Assembly: GCF_900143065.1 (NCBI RefSeq)
Contig: NZ_FRCX01000005.1
Location: 469,350-533,349 of the forward strand
Source of the DNA: Duganella sacchari
GTDB taxonomy: Bacteria > Pseudomonadota > Gammaproteobacteria > Burkholderiales > Burkholderiaceae_D
Direction: 5' to 3'
DNA: 64,000 nucleotides
Part shown: positions 53,726-63,100 of the stretch, piece by piece
Layout: each line of letters begins with the position of its first letter
Numbering within the stretch: position 1 is the stretch's first letter
Position numbers and translations under genes: made by a program
The notes under the pieces: generated by a model
Databases searched by the model: none
Seen by the model: only the letters and a program-made list of their open reading frames with translations
Told to the model about the DNA's origin: nothing

Positions 53726-55597
53726 TTAGACGTTATTGACCACCAGGCGTGGTTCGTCGCTGGCAAAGCGCTGCTTGATCGAAGCGGTGATGCCGGCGGC
53801 GTCCAGGCCAACGCTGGACAGCAGCTTGGCCGGATCGCCGTGGTCGATGAACTGGTCCGGCAGACCAAGCATCAGCATCGGCTTGTGCAGGCCTGCCGCT
53901 GCCAGTGCTTCCGCCACTGCCGCGCCAGCGCCGCCCATGATGCAGCCCTCTTCCACCGTCACGAAGTAATCGTGATCGGCCGCCAGCTGCTTCACCAGTT
54001 CCACGTCCAGCGGCTTGACGAAGCGCATATTGGCCACGGTTGCATTCAGCGTTTCACCAGCCGTCACCGATGGCGTCACCATCGAGCCGAACGCCAGAAT
54101 CGCGATCTTCTGGCCAGTGCGTTTGATCTCGCCCTTGCCGATCTCGATCGAAGTCAGCTCCGGCTGGATCGCCGCGCCGATGCCGGCGCCGCGTGGATAG
54201 CGGATCGCGGCCGGACCGTGGTAGTGATAGCCGGTAGTCAGCATCTGGCGGCATTCGTTTTCGTCCGACGGCGCCATCACCACCATGTTCGGGATGCAGC
54301 GCAGGTAAGCCATATCGTAGTTGCCAGCATGGGTTGCGCCATCTGCGCCCACCAGGCCTGCGCGGTCCAGTGCAAACGTCACGTCCAGGTTTTGCAGCGC
54401 GACGTCGTGGATCAGCTGATCGTAGCCGCGTTGCAGGAAGGTCGAGTAAATCGCCACCACCGGCTTCAGGCCTTCGCAGGCCAGGCCCGCGCCAAAGGTT
54501 ACCGAGTGCTGCTCGGCGATGCCGACGTCGAAGTAGCGGTCCGGATATTCCTGGTCGAAGCGCACCATGCCCGAACCTTCGCGCATGGCCGGCGTGATGC
54601 CGACCAGCTTCTTGTCGGCAGCAGCCATGTCGCACAGCCAGTCGCCAAACACCTCGGTGTAGGTTTTCTTCGACGGCGCGGCGGCTGGCTTGATGCCTTC
54701 GGCCGGATTGAACTTGCCGGTGCCGTGGTACAGGATAGGTTCGGCCTCGGCCAGCTTGTAGCCCTGGCCTTTCTTGGTCACCACGTGCAGGAATTGCGGG
54801 CCTTTCAGCTGCTTGATGTTCTGCAGCGTCGGGATCAGCGATTCCAGGTCGTGGCCATCAATCGGGCCGATATAGTTAAAGCCGAATTCCTCGAACATCG
54901 TGGCTGGCACCACCATGCCCTTCGCATGCTCTTCCAGTTTCTTGGCCAGTTCCAGCACTGGACCGGGCAGCACCGACTTGCCGACGTTCTTGGCGGCGGC
55001 GTAGAACTGTCCCGACATCAGGCGCGCCAGGTAGCGGTTCAGCGCACCCACTGGCGGCGAGATCGACATATCGTTGTCGTTCAGGATCACCAGCAGATTC
55101 ACGTCGTCCTGCACGCCCGCGTTGTTCAGTGCTTCAAACGCCATACCGGCGGTCATCGAGCCATCGCCGATCACGGCGATCGCGTGGCGATGCTCGCCCT
55201 TGATCTTGGCCGCTTGCGCCATGCCCAGCGCTGCTGAGATGGAGGTCGACGAGTGCGCGGTGCCGAAGGTGTCGTATTCCGATTCGTCGCGTTTCGGGAA
55301 GCCCGAGATGCCGCCCAGCTGGCGCAGCGTGTGCATGCGGTCGCGGCGGCCGGTCAGGATCTTGTGCGAATAAGTCTGGTGACCCACGTCCCACACGATG
55401 CGGTCATGCGGCGTGTTGAACACGTAGTGCAGCGCCACCGTCAGTTCCACCGTGCCCAAATTGGACGACAGGTGGCCGCCGGTCTTGGAGACCGAATCCA
55501 GCAGGTAAGCGCGCAGTTCATGCGCCAGCGGCGTCAGTTGGCTGTACGGCAGTTTGCGTACATCGGCCGGGGTTTCAATTTTATCGAGCAAGTTCAT
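53726..55597 (-). CDS. dxs: 1-deoxy-D-xylulose-5-phosphate synthase
   Basis: 623-residue thiamine-diphosphate enzyme that joins pyruvate and glyceraldehyde 3-phosphate at the entry to the MEP isoprenoid pathway. The early active-site His is in GGHLSSNLG, the ThDP motif runs from [20 protein letters not shown], and the transketolase-like second half has [20 protein letters not shown] and the C-terminal [14 protein letters not shown]. The order xseB, ispA, dxs is the standard betaproteobacterial operon. It follows ispA by 0 bp. Confidence 0.96.
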   Translation of the reverse strand: MNLLDKIETPADVRKLPYSQLTPLAHELRAYLLDSVSKTGGHLSSNLGTVELTVALHYVFNTPHDRIVWDVGHQTYSHKILTGRRDRMHTLRQLGGISGFPKRDESEYDTFGTAHSSTSISAALGMAQAAKIKGEHRHAIAVIGDGSMTAGMAFEALNNAGVQDDVNLLVILNDNDMSISPPVGALNRYLARLMSGQFYAAAKNVGKSVLPGPVLELAKKLEEHAKGMVVPATMFEEFGFNYIGPIDGHDLESLIPTLQNIKQLKGPQFLHVVTKKGQGYKLAEAEPILYHGTGKFNPAEGIKPAAAPSKKTYTEVFGDWLCDMAAADKKLVGITPAMREGSGMVRFDQEYPDRYFDVGIAEQHSVTFGAGLACEGLKPVVAIYSTFLQRGYDQLIHDVALQNLDVTFALDRAGLVGADGATHAGNYDMAYLRCIPNMVVMAPSDENECRQMLTTGYHYHGPAAIRYPRGAGIGAAIQPELTSIEIGKGEIKRTGQKIAILAFGSMVTPSVTAGETLNATVANMRFVKPLDVELVKQLAADHDYFVTVEEGCIMGGAGAAVAEALAAAGLHKPMLMLGLPDQFIDHGDPAKLLSSVGLDAAGITASIKQRFASDEPRLVVNNV

Positions 55598-56488
55598 TTA
55601 TGCCTTCCGCTGCACGATCAGATCCGCGAGTTCGCGTAATCGCAAAGCTTTATCTCCAAACGGCGCGAGCGCTGCATGCGCATCGAGCCGCAATTTTTCT
55701 GCCAGCGCGCGCGACGGTTCCAGACCCAGGATCGATACATAGGTCGGCTTGTTGTCGGCGGCGTCCTTGCCGGCGGTCTTGCCCAGCGTGGCCGAATCGG
55801 CCGTCGCGTCGAGCACATCGTCCACTACCTGGAATGCCAGGCCGATGGCGCGCGCATACACATTCAGCGCGCTGAGTTCTTGTTCCGTCAGATCCTTGCC
55901 TGCCAGCGCGCCCAGTACCACGGACGCGCGCAGCAGCGCACCGGTCTTCAGCTGGTGCATCTGCTCCAGCTGCTCCAGCGTCAGGCTGATGCCGACGCTG
56001 TCCAGGTCAATCGCCTGGCCGCCGCACATGCCGGCCGAACCGGAAGCATGCGCCAGCAAACGCAGCATCGCCACCTGGCGCGCTGGCGGCACGGTGGCCG
56101 CTTCCGACAGCACCAGGAAAGCCTGCGATTGCAGCGCGTCGCCGACCAGCAGCGCAGTCGCTTCGTCATAGGCCACGTGGACGGTCGGTTTGCCGCGGCG
56201 AAGTTCATCGTCGTCCATGCATGGCATGTCGTCGTGGACCAGCGAATAGGCGTGGATCATTTCGACCGCCGCCGCCGCGCGGCTCAGGGTGGCCGCATCG
56301 GCGCCGAACAGCGCACCGGCCGCGTACACCAGCAGCGGACGCACACGCTTGCCGCCGCCAAGCAGCGCATAGCGCATCGCATCGTGCAGCTTGGTGGGGA
56401 TAACATCAGCAGCAGGCAGGAAACCGGATAAATCGTTTTCAGATCCGGCCTGCACAGTTTTCATCCAATCCTGGAAAGCGGCGTTCAT
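55598..56488 (-). CDS. ispA: farnesyl diphosphate synthase
   Basis: 296-residue all-helical prenyltransferase making farnesyl diphosphate for ubiquinone, peptidoglycan lipids and heme O. The first Asp-rich motif is LVHDDMPCMDDDELRRG (about 80-97) and the second is FQVVDDVLD (about 217-225). Its ATG overlaps the xseB stop by 4 bp. It ends exactly where the dxs start begins, so the three genes form a tight operon. Confidence 0.95.
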   Translation of the reverse strand: MNAAFQDWMKTVQAGSENDLSGFLPAADVIPTKLHDAMRYALLGGGKRVRPLLVYAAGALFGADAATLSRAAAAVEMIHAYSLVHDDMPCMDDDELRRGKPTVHVAYDEATALLVGDALQSQAFLVLSEAATVPPARQVAMLRLLAHASGSAGMCGGQAIDLDSVGISLTLEQLEQMHQLKTGALLRASVVLGALAGKDLTEQELSALNVYARAIGLAFQVVDDVLDATADSATLGKTAGKDAADNKPTYVSILGLEPSRALAEKLRLDAHAALAPFGDKALRLRELADLIVQRKA

Positions 56489-56742
56489 TGTTCGCCCTCG
56501 CCAGCTTCCATAAATGGCTTAAGCATCTCGCCTTCCAATACCTTGACCTGGGATTCCACTTTCTCCAGCTGGGCGGCGCAGAATTTCACCAGCTCCGAGC
56601 CGCGCGCATAGGCGGCCACCGAGGCTTCCAGCGGCAGTTGGCCTGCCTCCATTTGTGCGACCAGCTGCGCCAGCTCCGCCATCGCTTCTTCAAACGAGAC
56701 GGGGGCGGCGGCAGTCGCGTCGGCAGTTATTTTCTTAGACAT
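56485..56742 (-). CDS. xseB: exodeoxyribonuclease VII small subunit
   Basis: 85-residue acidic protein of helical hairpin type: FEEAMAELAQLVAQMEAGQL, ASVAAYARGSELVKFCAAQL, then a helix through VESQVKVLEGEML. This is the XseB pattern; the large subunit XseA is not in this window. ATG 56742 gives MSKKI; an in-frame GTG at 56748 is also possible. It is the first gene of xseB-ispA-dxs. Confidence 0.92.
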   Translation of the reverse strand: MSKKITADATAAAPVSFEEAMAELAQLVAQMEAGQLPLEASVAAYARGSELVKFCAAQLEKVESQVKVLEGEMLKPFMEAGEGEQ

Positions 56743-56748
56743 AGTCAC

Positions 56749-57080
56749 TCAGTTATCTTTGGCACGCTTAGGCCTACTCAGAGCCAGCGCAGTGTAGCCC
56801 GATATTTTAGAACAAACCACCTTATCCGGTGGAACATTAGCGGCCACACCTGCGGGCAGACTATGGATTTTATCGCAATCGCCCCCATTTGCCGTACCAG
56901 CATGCTGGAATTGCAAGTTTTTGCACGAAAAACGAGCACAGCAGGCTGTCGGTCGAGCACAAAAGACGGTATAATTGCCGGTTCTGTCCTAAATACCACC
57001 TCAACGCATTTTAGTTATGCGGGTCGTCTTTACGGATTCTGTCTCTTCTTGGTTTGAATTTTTAATTAAGGGGGGTTTGG
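56749..57080. promoter_or_regulatory. divergent promoter region of xseB and the Rieske gene, with a consensus -10
   Basis: 332 bp without a gene. A perfect TATAAT at 56970-56975 reads toward the Rieske gene; 17 bp upstream the -35 is a weak TGTCGG. An AAGGGGGG ribosome binding site lies 5 bases before the ATG at 57081. The leader from this promoter would be about 100 nt. No hairpin terminator is visible. Confidence 0.6.
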
Positions 57081-58181
57081 ATGTCCGATCTGGGTACCCA
57101 CGCCAAGCTAGCGCGGCCAACTGCGCAACTTCCGGTAAGCGTCTATTTTGACGAATCGCTACTGCAGCGCGAAATGCAGCAATTATTCAAGGCCGGTCCG
57201 CGTTATGTCGGACATGAGCTGATGGTGCCGAATGTCGGCGACTATGCGACCCTCACCGCCGAAAACGAAGGCCGCATGCTGGTGCGGAATGCGAATGGCC
57301 TGGAGCTGCTGTCCAACGTCTGCCGCCACCGCCAGGCGCTGATGTTCAACGGCCGTGGCAATGCGAATAACATCGTCTGCCCATTGCACCGCTGGACCTA
57401 TGACCTCAAGGGTGAGTTGATCGGTGCGCCGCACTTCCCTGAAACGCCATGTCTGAACCTGCCGAAAACCCAGCTGCAAAGCTGGAACGGCCTGCTGTTC
57501 GAGCAAAACGGCTACAACGTCATGGAAACGCTGAACGACCTGTCCGTCACCAAGGACCTGGATTTCGGCGGCTACATGCTGGATCACGTCGAAGTCCACA
57601 ACTGCGACTACAACTGGAAGACTTTCATTGAAGTCTATCTGGAGGACTATCACGTCGAGCCGTTCCATCCTGGACTGGGCAGCTTCGTCACCTGTGACGA
57701 CCTGCGCTGGGAGTTCGGCCGCGAGTACAGCGTGCAGACCGTGGGCGTGCACAAGGGCCTGCAGAAATCCGGCTCGGAAGTCTACAAGCACTGGCAGGAG
57801 CAGGTGCTCAAGTTCCGCGGCGGCGAACCGCCGCCATATGGCGCGATCTGGCTCACGCTCTACCCGAACATCATGGTGGAGTGGTACCCGCACGTGCTGA
57901 TCGTCTCGACCCTGTGGCCGGAAGGTCCGAACCGCACCAAGAACGTGGTGGAGTTCTACTACCCCGAAGAGATCGTGCTGTTCGAACGCGAATTCATCGA
58001 GGCCGAACGCGCCGCCTACATGGAAACCTGCATCGAGGACGACGAGATCGGCCAGCGCATGGATGCCGGCCGCAAAGCCCTGATGGAACGGGGCGAGACG
58101 GACGGCGGGCCGTACCAGTCACCGATGGAAGACGGCATGCAGCACTTCCACGAGTGGTACCAACGCAAAATGGATTTATAA
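57081..58181 (+). CDS. Rieske [2Fe-2S] aromatic ring-hydroxylating oxygenase alpha subunit
   Basis: 366-residue oxygenase component. The Rieske centre ligands are Cys81 and His83 in NVCRHRQALMF and Cys100 and His103 in IVCPLHRWTYD. The C-terminal half is the SRPBCC-like catalytic domain with the mononuclear iron site: YLEDYHVEPFHPGL (two His near 194 and 199) and an Asp later in the region. No reductase or ferredoxin partner is adjacent. The same gene is found divergent from xseB-ispA-dxs in many betaproteobacteria, suggesting a housekeeping oxygenase rather than catabolism of an aromatic pollutant; the substrate is unknown. Confidence 0.88.
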   Translation: MSDLGTHAKLARPTAQLPVSVYFDESLLQREMQQLFKAGPRYVGHELMVPNVGDYATLTAENEGRMLVRNANGLELLSNVCRHRQALMFNGRGNANNIVCPLHRWTYDLKGELIGAPHFPETPCLNLPKTQLQSWNGLLFEQNGYNVMETLNDLSVTKDLDFGGYMLDHVEVHNCDYNWKTFIEVYLEDYHVEPFHPGLGSFVTCDDLRWEFGREYSVQTVGVHKGLQKSGSEVYKHWQEQVLKFRGGEPPPYGAIWLTLYPNIMVEWYPHVLIVSTLWPEGPNRTKNVVEFYYPEEIVLFEREFIEAERAAYMETCIEDDEIGQRMDAGRKALMERGETDGGPYQSPMEDGMQHFHEWYQRKMDL

Positions 58182-58190
58182 GGTTTTACA

Positions 58191-59114
58191 ATGCAGTCAC
58201 TTTGGATGTTGTTTGCGAGTTTTATGTTTGCCGTCATGGGCGTGTGCGTGAAACTGGCCTCGGTAGAGTTCTCAACATCTGAATTGGTCTTGTACCGGGG
58301 CGTGGTCGGCGTGATCACCCTCGGCACCATCATCAAGCTGCGCGGCGAAACCTTCCGCACCGCCATGCCGGGTGCCCACGTATGGCGCGGCCTGATCGGC
58401 GTCACTTCCCTCTGGTTGTGGTACTACTCCATCGGCGAGCTGCCGCTGGCCACCGCCATGACCCTCAATTACATGTCGCCGATCTGGATCGCAGTCTGGC
58501 TGTTTGCCCTGGGCTGGTGGCATGCCAAGGGCGACGTCAAATGGCCGCTGATGGTGGCGGTGGGCCTGAGCTTTGTCGGCGTCACGCTGCTGCTGCGTCC
58601 TGCCTTCAACGCCAATCAGCTGACGCCGGCGCTGATTGCGCTGGGCTCCAGCGTGATCACCGCCACGGCCTATATGCAGGTCCGCAAAATGGGCCTGGCC
58701 GGCGAACCTGAGAACCGCGTGGTGTTCTACTTCACCGTGATGAATCTGCTGGCCGGCATTGTCGGCGTGTTCCTGACCGGCGGCAGCGACGGCCCGGTAT
58801 GGCATCCCATCAACAGCGTGCGCAGTGCGGTACTGCTGCTGGCGATTGGCGTCTGCGCCACCAGCGCGCAGATCGCCATGACGCGCGCCTACCGCCTGGG
58901 GAATACGCTGGTGGTGGCCAACCTGCAGTACACCGGCATTGTGTTTTCCAGTATCTGGGGCGTGTTTATCTTTGGCGACGTGTTCGACTGGCACAGCTGG
59001 GCGGGCATCGGTATCATTCTTGCGTCGGGTATGGCGGCAACGTTCTACAATACCCGCAATACCGAACGCGGTAAGGCCATTGCCACTACCGATCCTATCG
59101 CCAGCGAAGTTTAA
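58191..59114 (+). CDS. EamA (DMT superfamily) transporter
   Basis: 307 residues, ten predicted helices in two EamA repeats: MQSLWMLFASFMFAVMGVCV, WYYSIGELPLATAMTLNYMS and the second-repeat AYRLGNTLVVANLQYTGIVF. It starts 9 bp after the Rieske gene and is followed after 12 bp by sseA, so the three genes are probably co-transcribed. Substrate unknown. Confidence 0.86.
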   Translation: MQSLWMLFASFMFAVMGVCVKLASVEFSTSELVLYRGVVGVITLGTIIKLRGETFRTAMPGAHVWRGLIGVTSLWLWYYSIGELPLATAMTLNYMSPIWIAVWLFALGWWHAKGDVKWPLMVAVGLSFVGVTLLLRPAFNANQLTPALIALGSSVITATAYMQVRKMGLAGEPENRVVFYFTVMNLLAGIVGVFLTGGSDGPVWHPINSVRSAVLLLAIGVCATSAQIAMTRAYRLGNTLVVANLQYTGIVFSSIWGVFIFGDVFDWHSWAGIGIILASGMAATFYNTRNTERGKAIATTDPIASEV

Positions 59115-59126
59115 GGAAACCAGTCC

Positions 59127-59981
59127 ATGCACACGACCCTGATCGACGCCGCAACACTGTCCCAGCATCTGCAAGATCCGAAATGGGTCATCCTCGATTG
59201 CCGCCATGATTTGATGCATCCCAACGCCGGTTTCGACAGCTTTGCCATCGGCCATATCGAGGGCGCGCAGTTTGCCAATATCGATACGGATCTGTCGGGC
59301 GCGAAGACTGGCGCCGACGGCAAGTTCCTGGGCCGTCATCCGCTGCCGGGCCGCGCGGCCCTGATCGAAACCCTGCGCGGCTGGGGCATCAGCGACGACA
59401 CGCAAGTGGTGGCCTACGACGCACACGGCGGCATGTTCGCCGCGCGTCTGTGGTGGCTGCTGCGCTGGGTCGGCCATCCAGCGGTGGCCGTGCTGAATGG
59501 CGGCCTGGTGGCATGGCAGTCCGCCGGCCTGCCGATGGTGACGCATGCCGAACGCCGCACGCCGGGTTCGCTCAGCGAGAAGTCTTCGCTGGTGCCGACC
59601 GTCAGCGTGGACGATGTGCTCAACAACCTGTCGACGCAAGCGCGCACCGTGGTGGATGCGCGCGCCAACGACCGCTATCGCGGCGAGAATGAAACCATTG
59701 ATCCTGTCGGTGGCCACATCCCGGGCGCCAAAAACCGCTTCTTCAAAGACAACCTGACCGCCGACGGCCGTTTCAAGGATAGCGCGCAACTGAAGGCCGA
59801 ATTCGCGCCGCTGTTCGATGAGCCATCGAAAGCCATCATGCAATGCGGCTCCGGCGTCACCGCCTGCCACAATCTGCTGGCCCTGGAAGTGGCCGGCCTG
59901 CCCGGCGCCGCCCTCTATCCCGGCTCATGGAGCGAATGGGTAGGCGATACCACCCGCCCTGTCGCCACGGGCAACCACTAA
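59127..59981 (+). CDS. sseA: 3-mercaptopyruvate sulfurtransferase
   Basis: 284-residue tandem rhodanese. The N-terminal rhodanese repeat is inactive and has VILDCRHDLMHPNAGFDSF. The C-terminal repeat carries the catalytic loop CGSGVTAC with nucleophile Cys240 and the preceding HIPGAKNRFFKDNL. The CG(S)GVT loop is the mercaptopyruvate sulfurtransferase type rather than thiosulfate rhodanese (CRxGxR). It makes H2S or protein persulfides from cysteine breakdown. It ends the Rieske-DMT-sseA unit. Confidence 0.9.
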   Translation: MHTTLIDAATLSQHLQDPKWVILDCRHDLMHPNAGFDSFAIGHIEGAQFANIDTDLSGAKTGADGKFLGRHPLPGRAALIETLRGWGISDDTQVVAYDAHGGMFAARLWWLLRWVGHPAVAVLNGGLVAWQSAGLPMVTHAERRTPGSLSEKSSLVPTVSVDDVLNNLSTQARTVVDARANDRYRGENETIDPVGGHIPGAKNRFFKDNLTADGRFKDSAQLKAEFAPLFDEPSKAIMQCGSGVTACHNLLALEVAGLPGAALYPGSWSEWVGDTTRPVATGNH

Positions 59982-60159
59982 ATCTCTCTGTAGAAACTAT
60001 TAAATAAATAGTAATTAAATATGTAGAACCGTTGTAAAAATTACAGCAAATTCATTGTAGTAAAGATCACATAAGCAGATACTAGGTTTGGGAACTTCCC
60101 CTTTCGGGGACGGTTCCCATTGTTCATTTGAACGCAGTTCTACTTATGAAAGCCTGATC
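59982..60159 (+). promoter_or_regulatory. AT-rich leader with a nested hairpin before the giant ORF
   Basis: 178 bp, clearly AT-richer than the rest of the window from 59990 to 60085, suggesting a promoter. At 60090-60118 a nested hairpin (GGGAAC / GTTCCC outer, TCCCC-TTTC-GGGGA inner) may be a 5' leader element or the end of sseA; no T-run follows. A 3-codon reading frame (ATG AAA GCC TGA) at 60146-60157 ends 2 bp before the giant ATG. Confidence 0.4.
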
Positions 60160-63100
60160 ATGCTGACACTACAAAAGAAGCTGAAATACGAGGGCGATAC
60201 CAGCAAGATTCCCCTGAAAGACATCATCCTGTCTTTTGCCATCCCCACTTACGACTATGCAGCAGCACCCGGCAGTACCAGCGGCTGGGTCGAACGAACG
60301 GCACTCCCCGCCGTCAACTATGACATCCCCAGCACGCTCACAGCGAGCGACTACCATGCCAGTTTTCCCGCCTCCGCGCTGACCGGCAAGGACGACACCA
60401 CCGTCGCCAATTTCTGGAAATACGTCGCGCAGGTACTGCGCGGCAGCGGTAGCGATGCGGCCGGCATTCCGGGCCAAGCCGCGACCCTGGACCAGCTGAC
60501 CGTGCCGGTCACGGTGCGTTACCTGACACCAGACGGCAATAGCCTGGGACAGAAGCAGTTCCATGCCCTGTTCTCATTTGGCCGCCTGCTGGCGGGCGCC
60601 GCGCATGCCATTGCCGGCGCGGCACTCAGCGACCGCGTGGAACTCGACACCGGCAATCCATCGACCGGCCTGAGCAGCGATAGTCTCATCTTCATCAACA
60701 AGGAAGCCTATCTCGCCCTGCTCAAGGAACTCGGCGGCGTGGCCAGGTCCGGTGACGACATCTATCTGCTCGCCATCATTGCCTACCTGTGCGATACCAG
60801 TGGCGACTATCCGGTGCTCTCCAAAAAGATCGATCCGGAACTGGAAAAGCTGCTGATGGCACGCCTGCGCGAACGGGGCATCGGCGATCCCGCCAGCGCG
60901 TTGGCACTGATCAAGAAGCACTACGCCAGCCTGTTTGACTTCCCCCTACTGATTGCGGAAATCGCCATCCTCGAGATTGCCGGCACACTGCGCATCAAGA
61001 CCTCAGACCTGTCCGCAGTCAGCAAAGCCGATTTCGATTACTACGATGTGAGCGTCGAACTGGCGCTCCCCGACAACAGCAAAAACCCGGCGCAGAACGA
61101 ACGCCATATCAACTGGAAAAAAAACAAAAACAACGTCAGCGACAATGCTCTGCCTTTCACCTTTGCAGACCAGGCGCCGATCTACAAGAACGCACTACAG
61201 GGCAATGTACAGGTCAAGGTCAAAGGCTTTGACGGCTCGGTCTTGTGGTCCGAATCTTTCGATGCCGGCGACAAGGCATTGGGCGCACTGGACATCGAAG
61301 TCCCGCTGATGCGGCCTATCGTACTCAATCCCGCCGACAAGAACGGCAAAAAACCATCGGGCAAAAAGATCCGCGGCCAGGTGCTGGAGCCGACCAAGAA
61401 GTGCCCGGTGCTGGGCCTTACCGTCCTTGTCCAGGCCAAGAAAGATGGCGACCAGGTATGGCACATCGTCAGTGCTGGCACCACCGACAAGTCGGGCAAC
61501 TTCTCGCTGCCCTACCCTTACGGCATCTATGTCAAAGCCCAGGCGCTGCTGTCGGTAATGCCCAACGATCCGGTCGATATCGCCATCATCGCCGATGACG
61601 GTAGCGGCGCCACCATCTCGGACGATTTCCTGTACCTGCTGCTGAAAGACTTTACCTGCCCCGATGAGAGCGATGACGACTGCGATTGTCACAGTCCCAA
61701 GAAAGCCCCGCGCCTGCCCGACCACGAAGACCTGATCGGCTCCGACGATTATTCGCAGGACATCGGCGGCTCCTGCGTCAATCTGTCCACGCCCAACCGC
61801 ACGCTCAATGAATACAACTACAAGGCAATCGTGCGGACGTCTGATCCGGACGTGGCCAACTACACGCTGAAGAAGATCGAAACCTATGTGCCCAAGCTGG
61901 GGCAAAAGATGACCAGCTTTGAGCTGACCGGCGGCGCCACCAAGATCACGCGCAAGCCCGTCGACCTGACCAATCCGATCCGCTGGCAGGACGCGCCCGA
62001 CGACCATGCCAACCTGTCGCTGTACCAGGCGGTGACGATAGCGACCGGTCACGTGCTGCACTACAAATCCGTGTTCAAGGCGGACGGCTACTCGCTCGGC
62101 GATTTAATCTATTCGCTGGCGCTGGCGCCGGGGCAGAAAAAAGAAATCGTCGTGTTTGACGCCACCCACTCCCTGCAAGCCCGCGAGACGCAGCAAATCA
62201 GCCAGGCGGAAAACCTGGCTGCCGCGATTGTCGATGACCGGGAAATCCTCGATCAGCTGGGCGGCAATATCAACGAGAGCATGCAGGGCAGCAGCTCGGC
62301 CCATACCAGCGGCGTGAGTGCAGGCTTTGGCGCGGGTGCGCTGGTCGGTCCGGTGGGCGCTGTGCTGGGCGTCTCTGGCGGCACGGCGGACTCCAGCTCC
62401 AGCGCGCAGCAAAGCAGTTCGCGCGGTGTGTCGCAATTCTTTGGCGAAAAGCTGCGCCAGTCGATCATGCAGAACGCTGCCAGCTATCGCCAGCTGAACG
62501 CCTCGGTCGTCACCACCGTCAGCGAAGGCCAGCGCTATGCCGCGTCCACCGAAGTGGTGGCCAACCACAATCACTGCCACGCACTGACGATGATGTATTT
62601 TGAAGTGCTGCGCCACTACGCCATCTACCAGGAGCTCAGCAACGTTGAAGAATGCGTGTTCGTGCCCTTGCTGATGACGGATTTTTCCACCGAAAACATC
62701 TTCAAATGGCGCGACGTGCTGGCCAGGCATTTGCTCTACATGCCTTCGGAAACCTATCTGCGCTTCCGCGGCTTTGGCTACCGCCATCCCTTGCTCAAAG
62801 CCTTTGATGCGAACGAACGCATCAAGACCGACTACGCCAACGTGGATTTCCCGGCTGGCCGCTACGACGAAGAGAGCATCACCTATGTCCGCGGCGAAAT
62901 CAACCTGAAGACCAATCTGCAGCGGCCGAAAACGCGCTATGACCGCATCAAGTCATTGCCGATTGTGACCAAGACCGTCTCGCACCAGGAAGCCAAAGGC
63001 TTTTCGACCAGCGAAATCGTTGGCGCGATTTTCACTGGCGGTGCTTCCCTGCTGGCGCACTCCGACAGCAAAACGGTGAGCGAGGAAATCCAGGTCCGGG

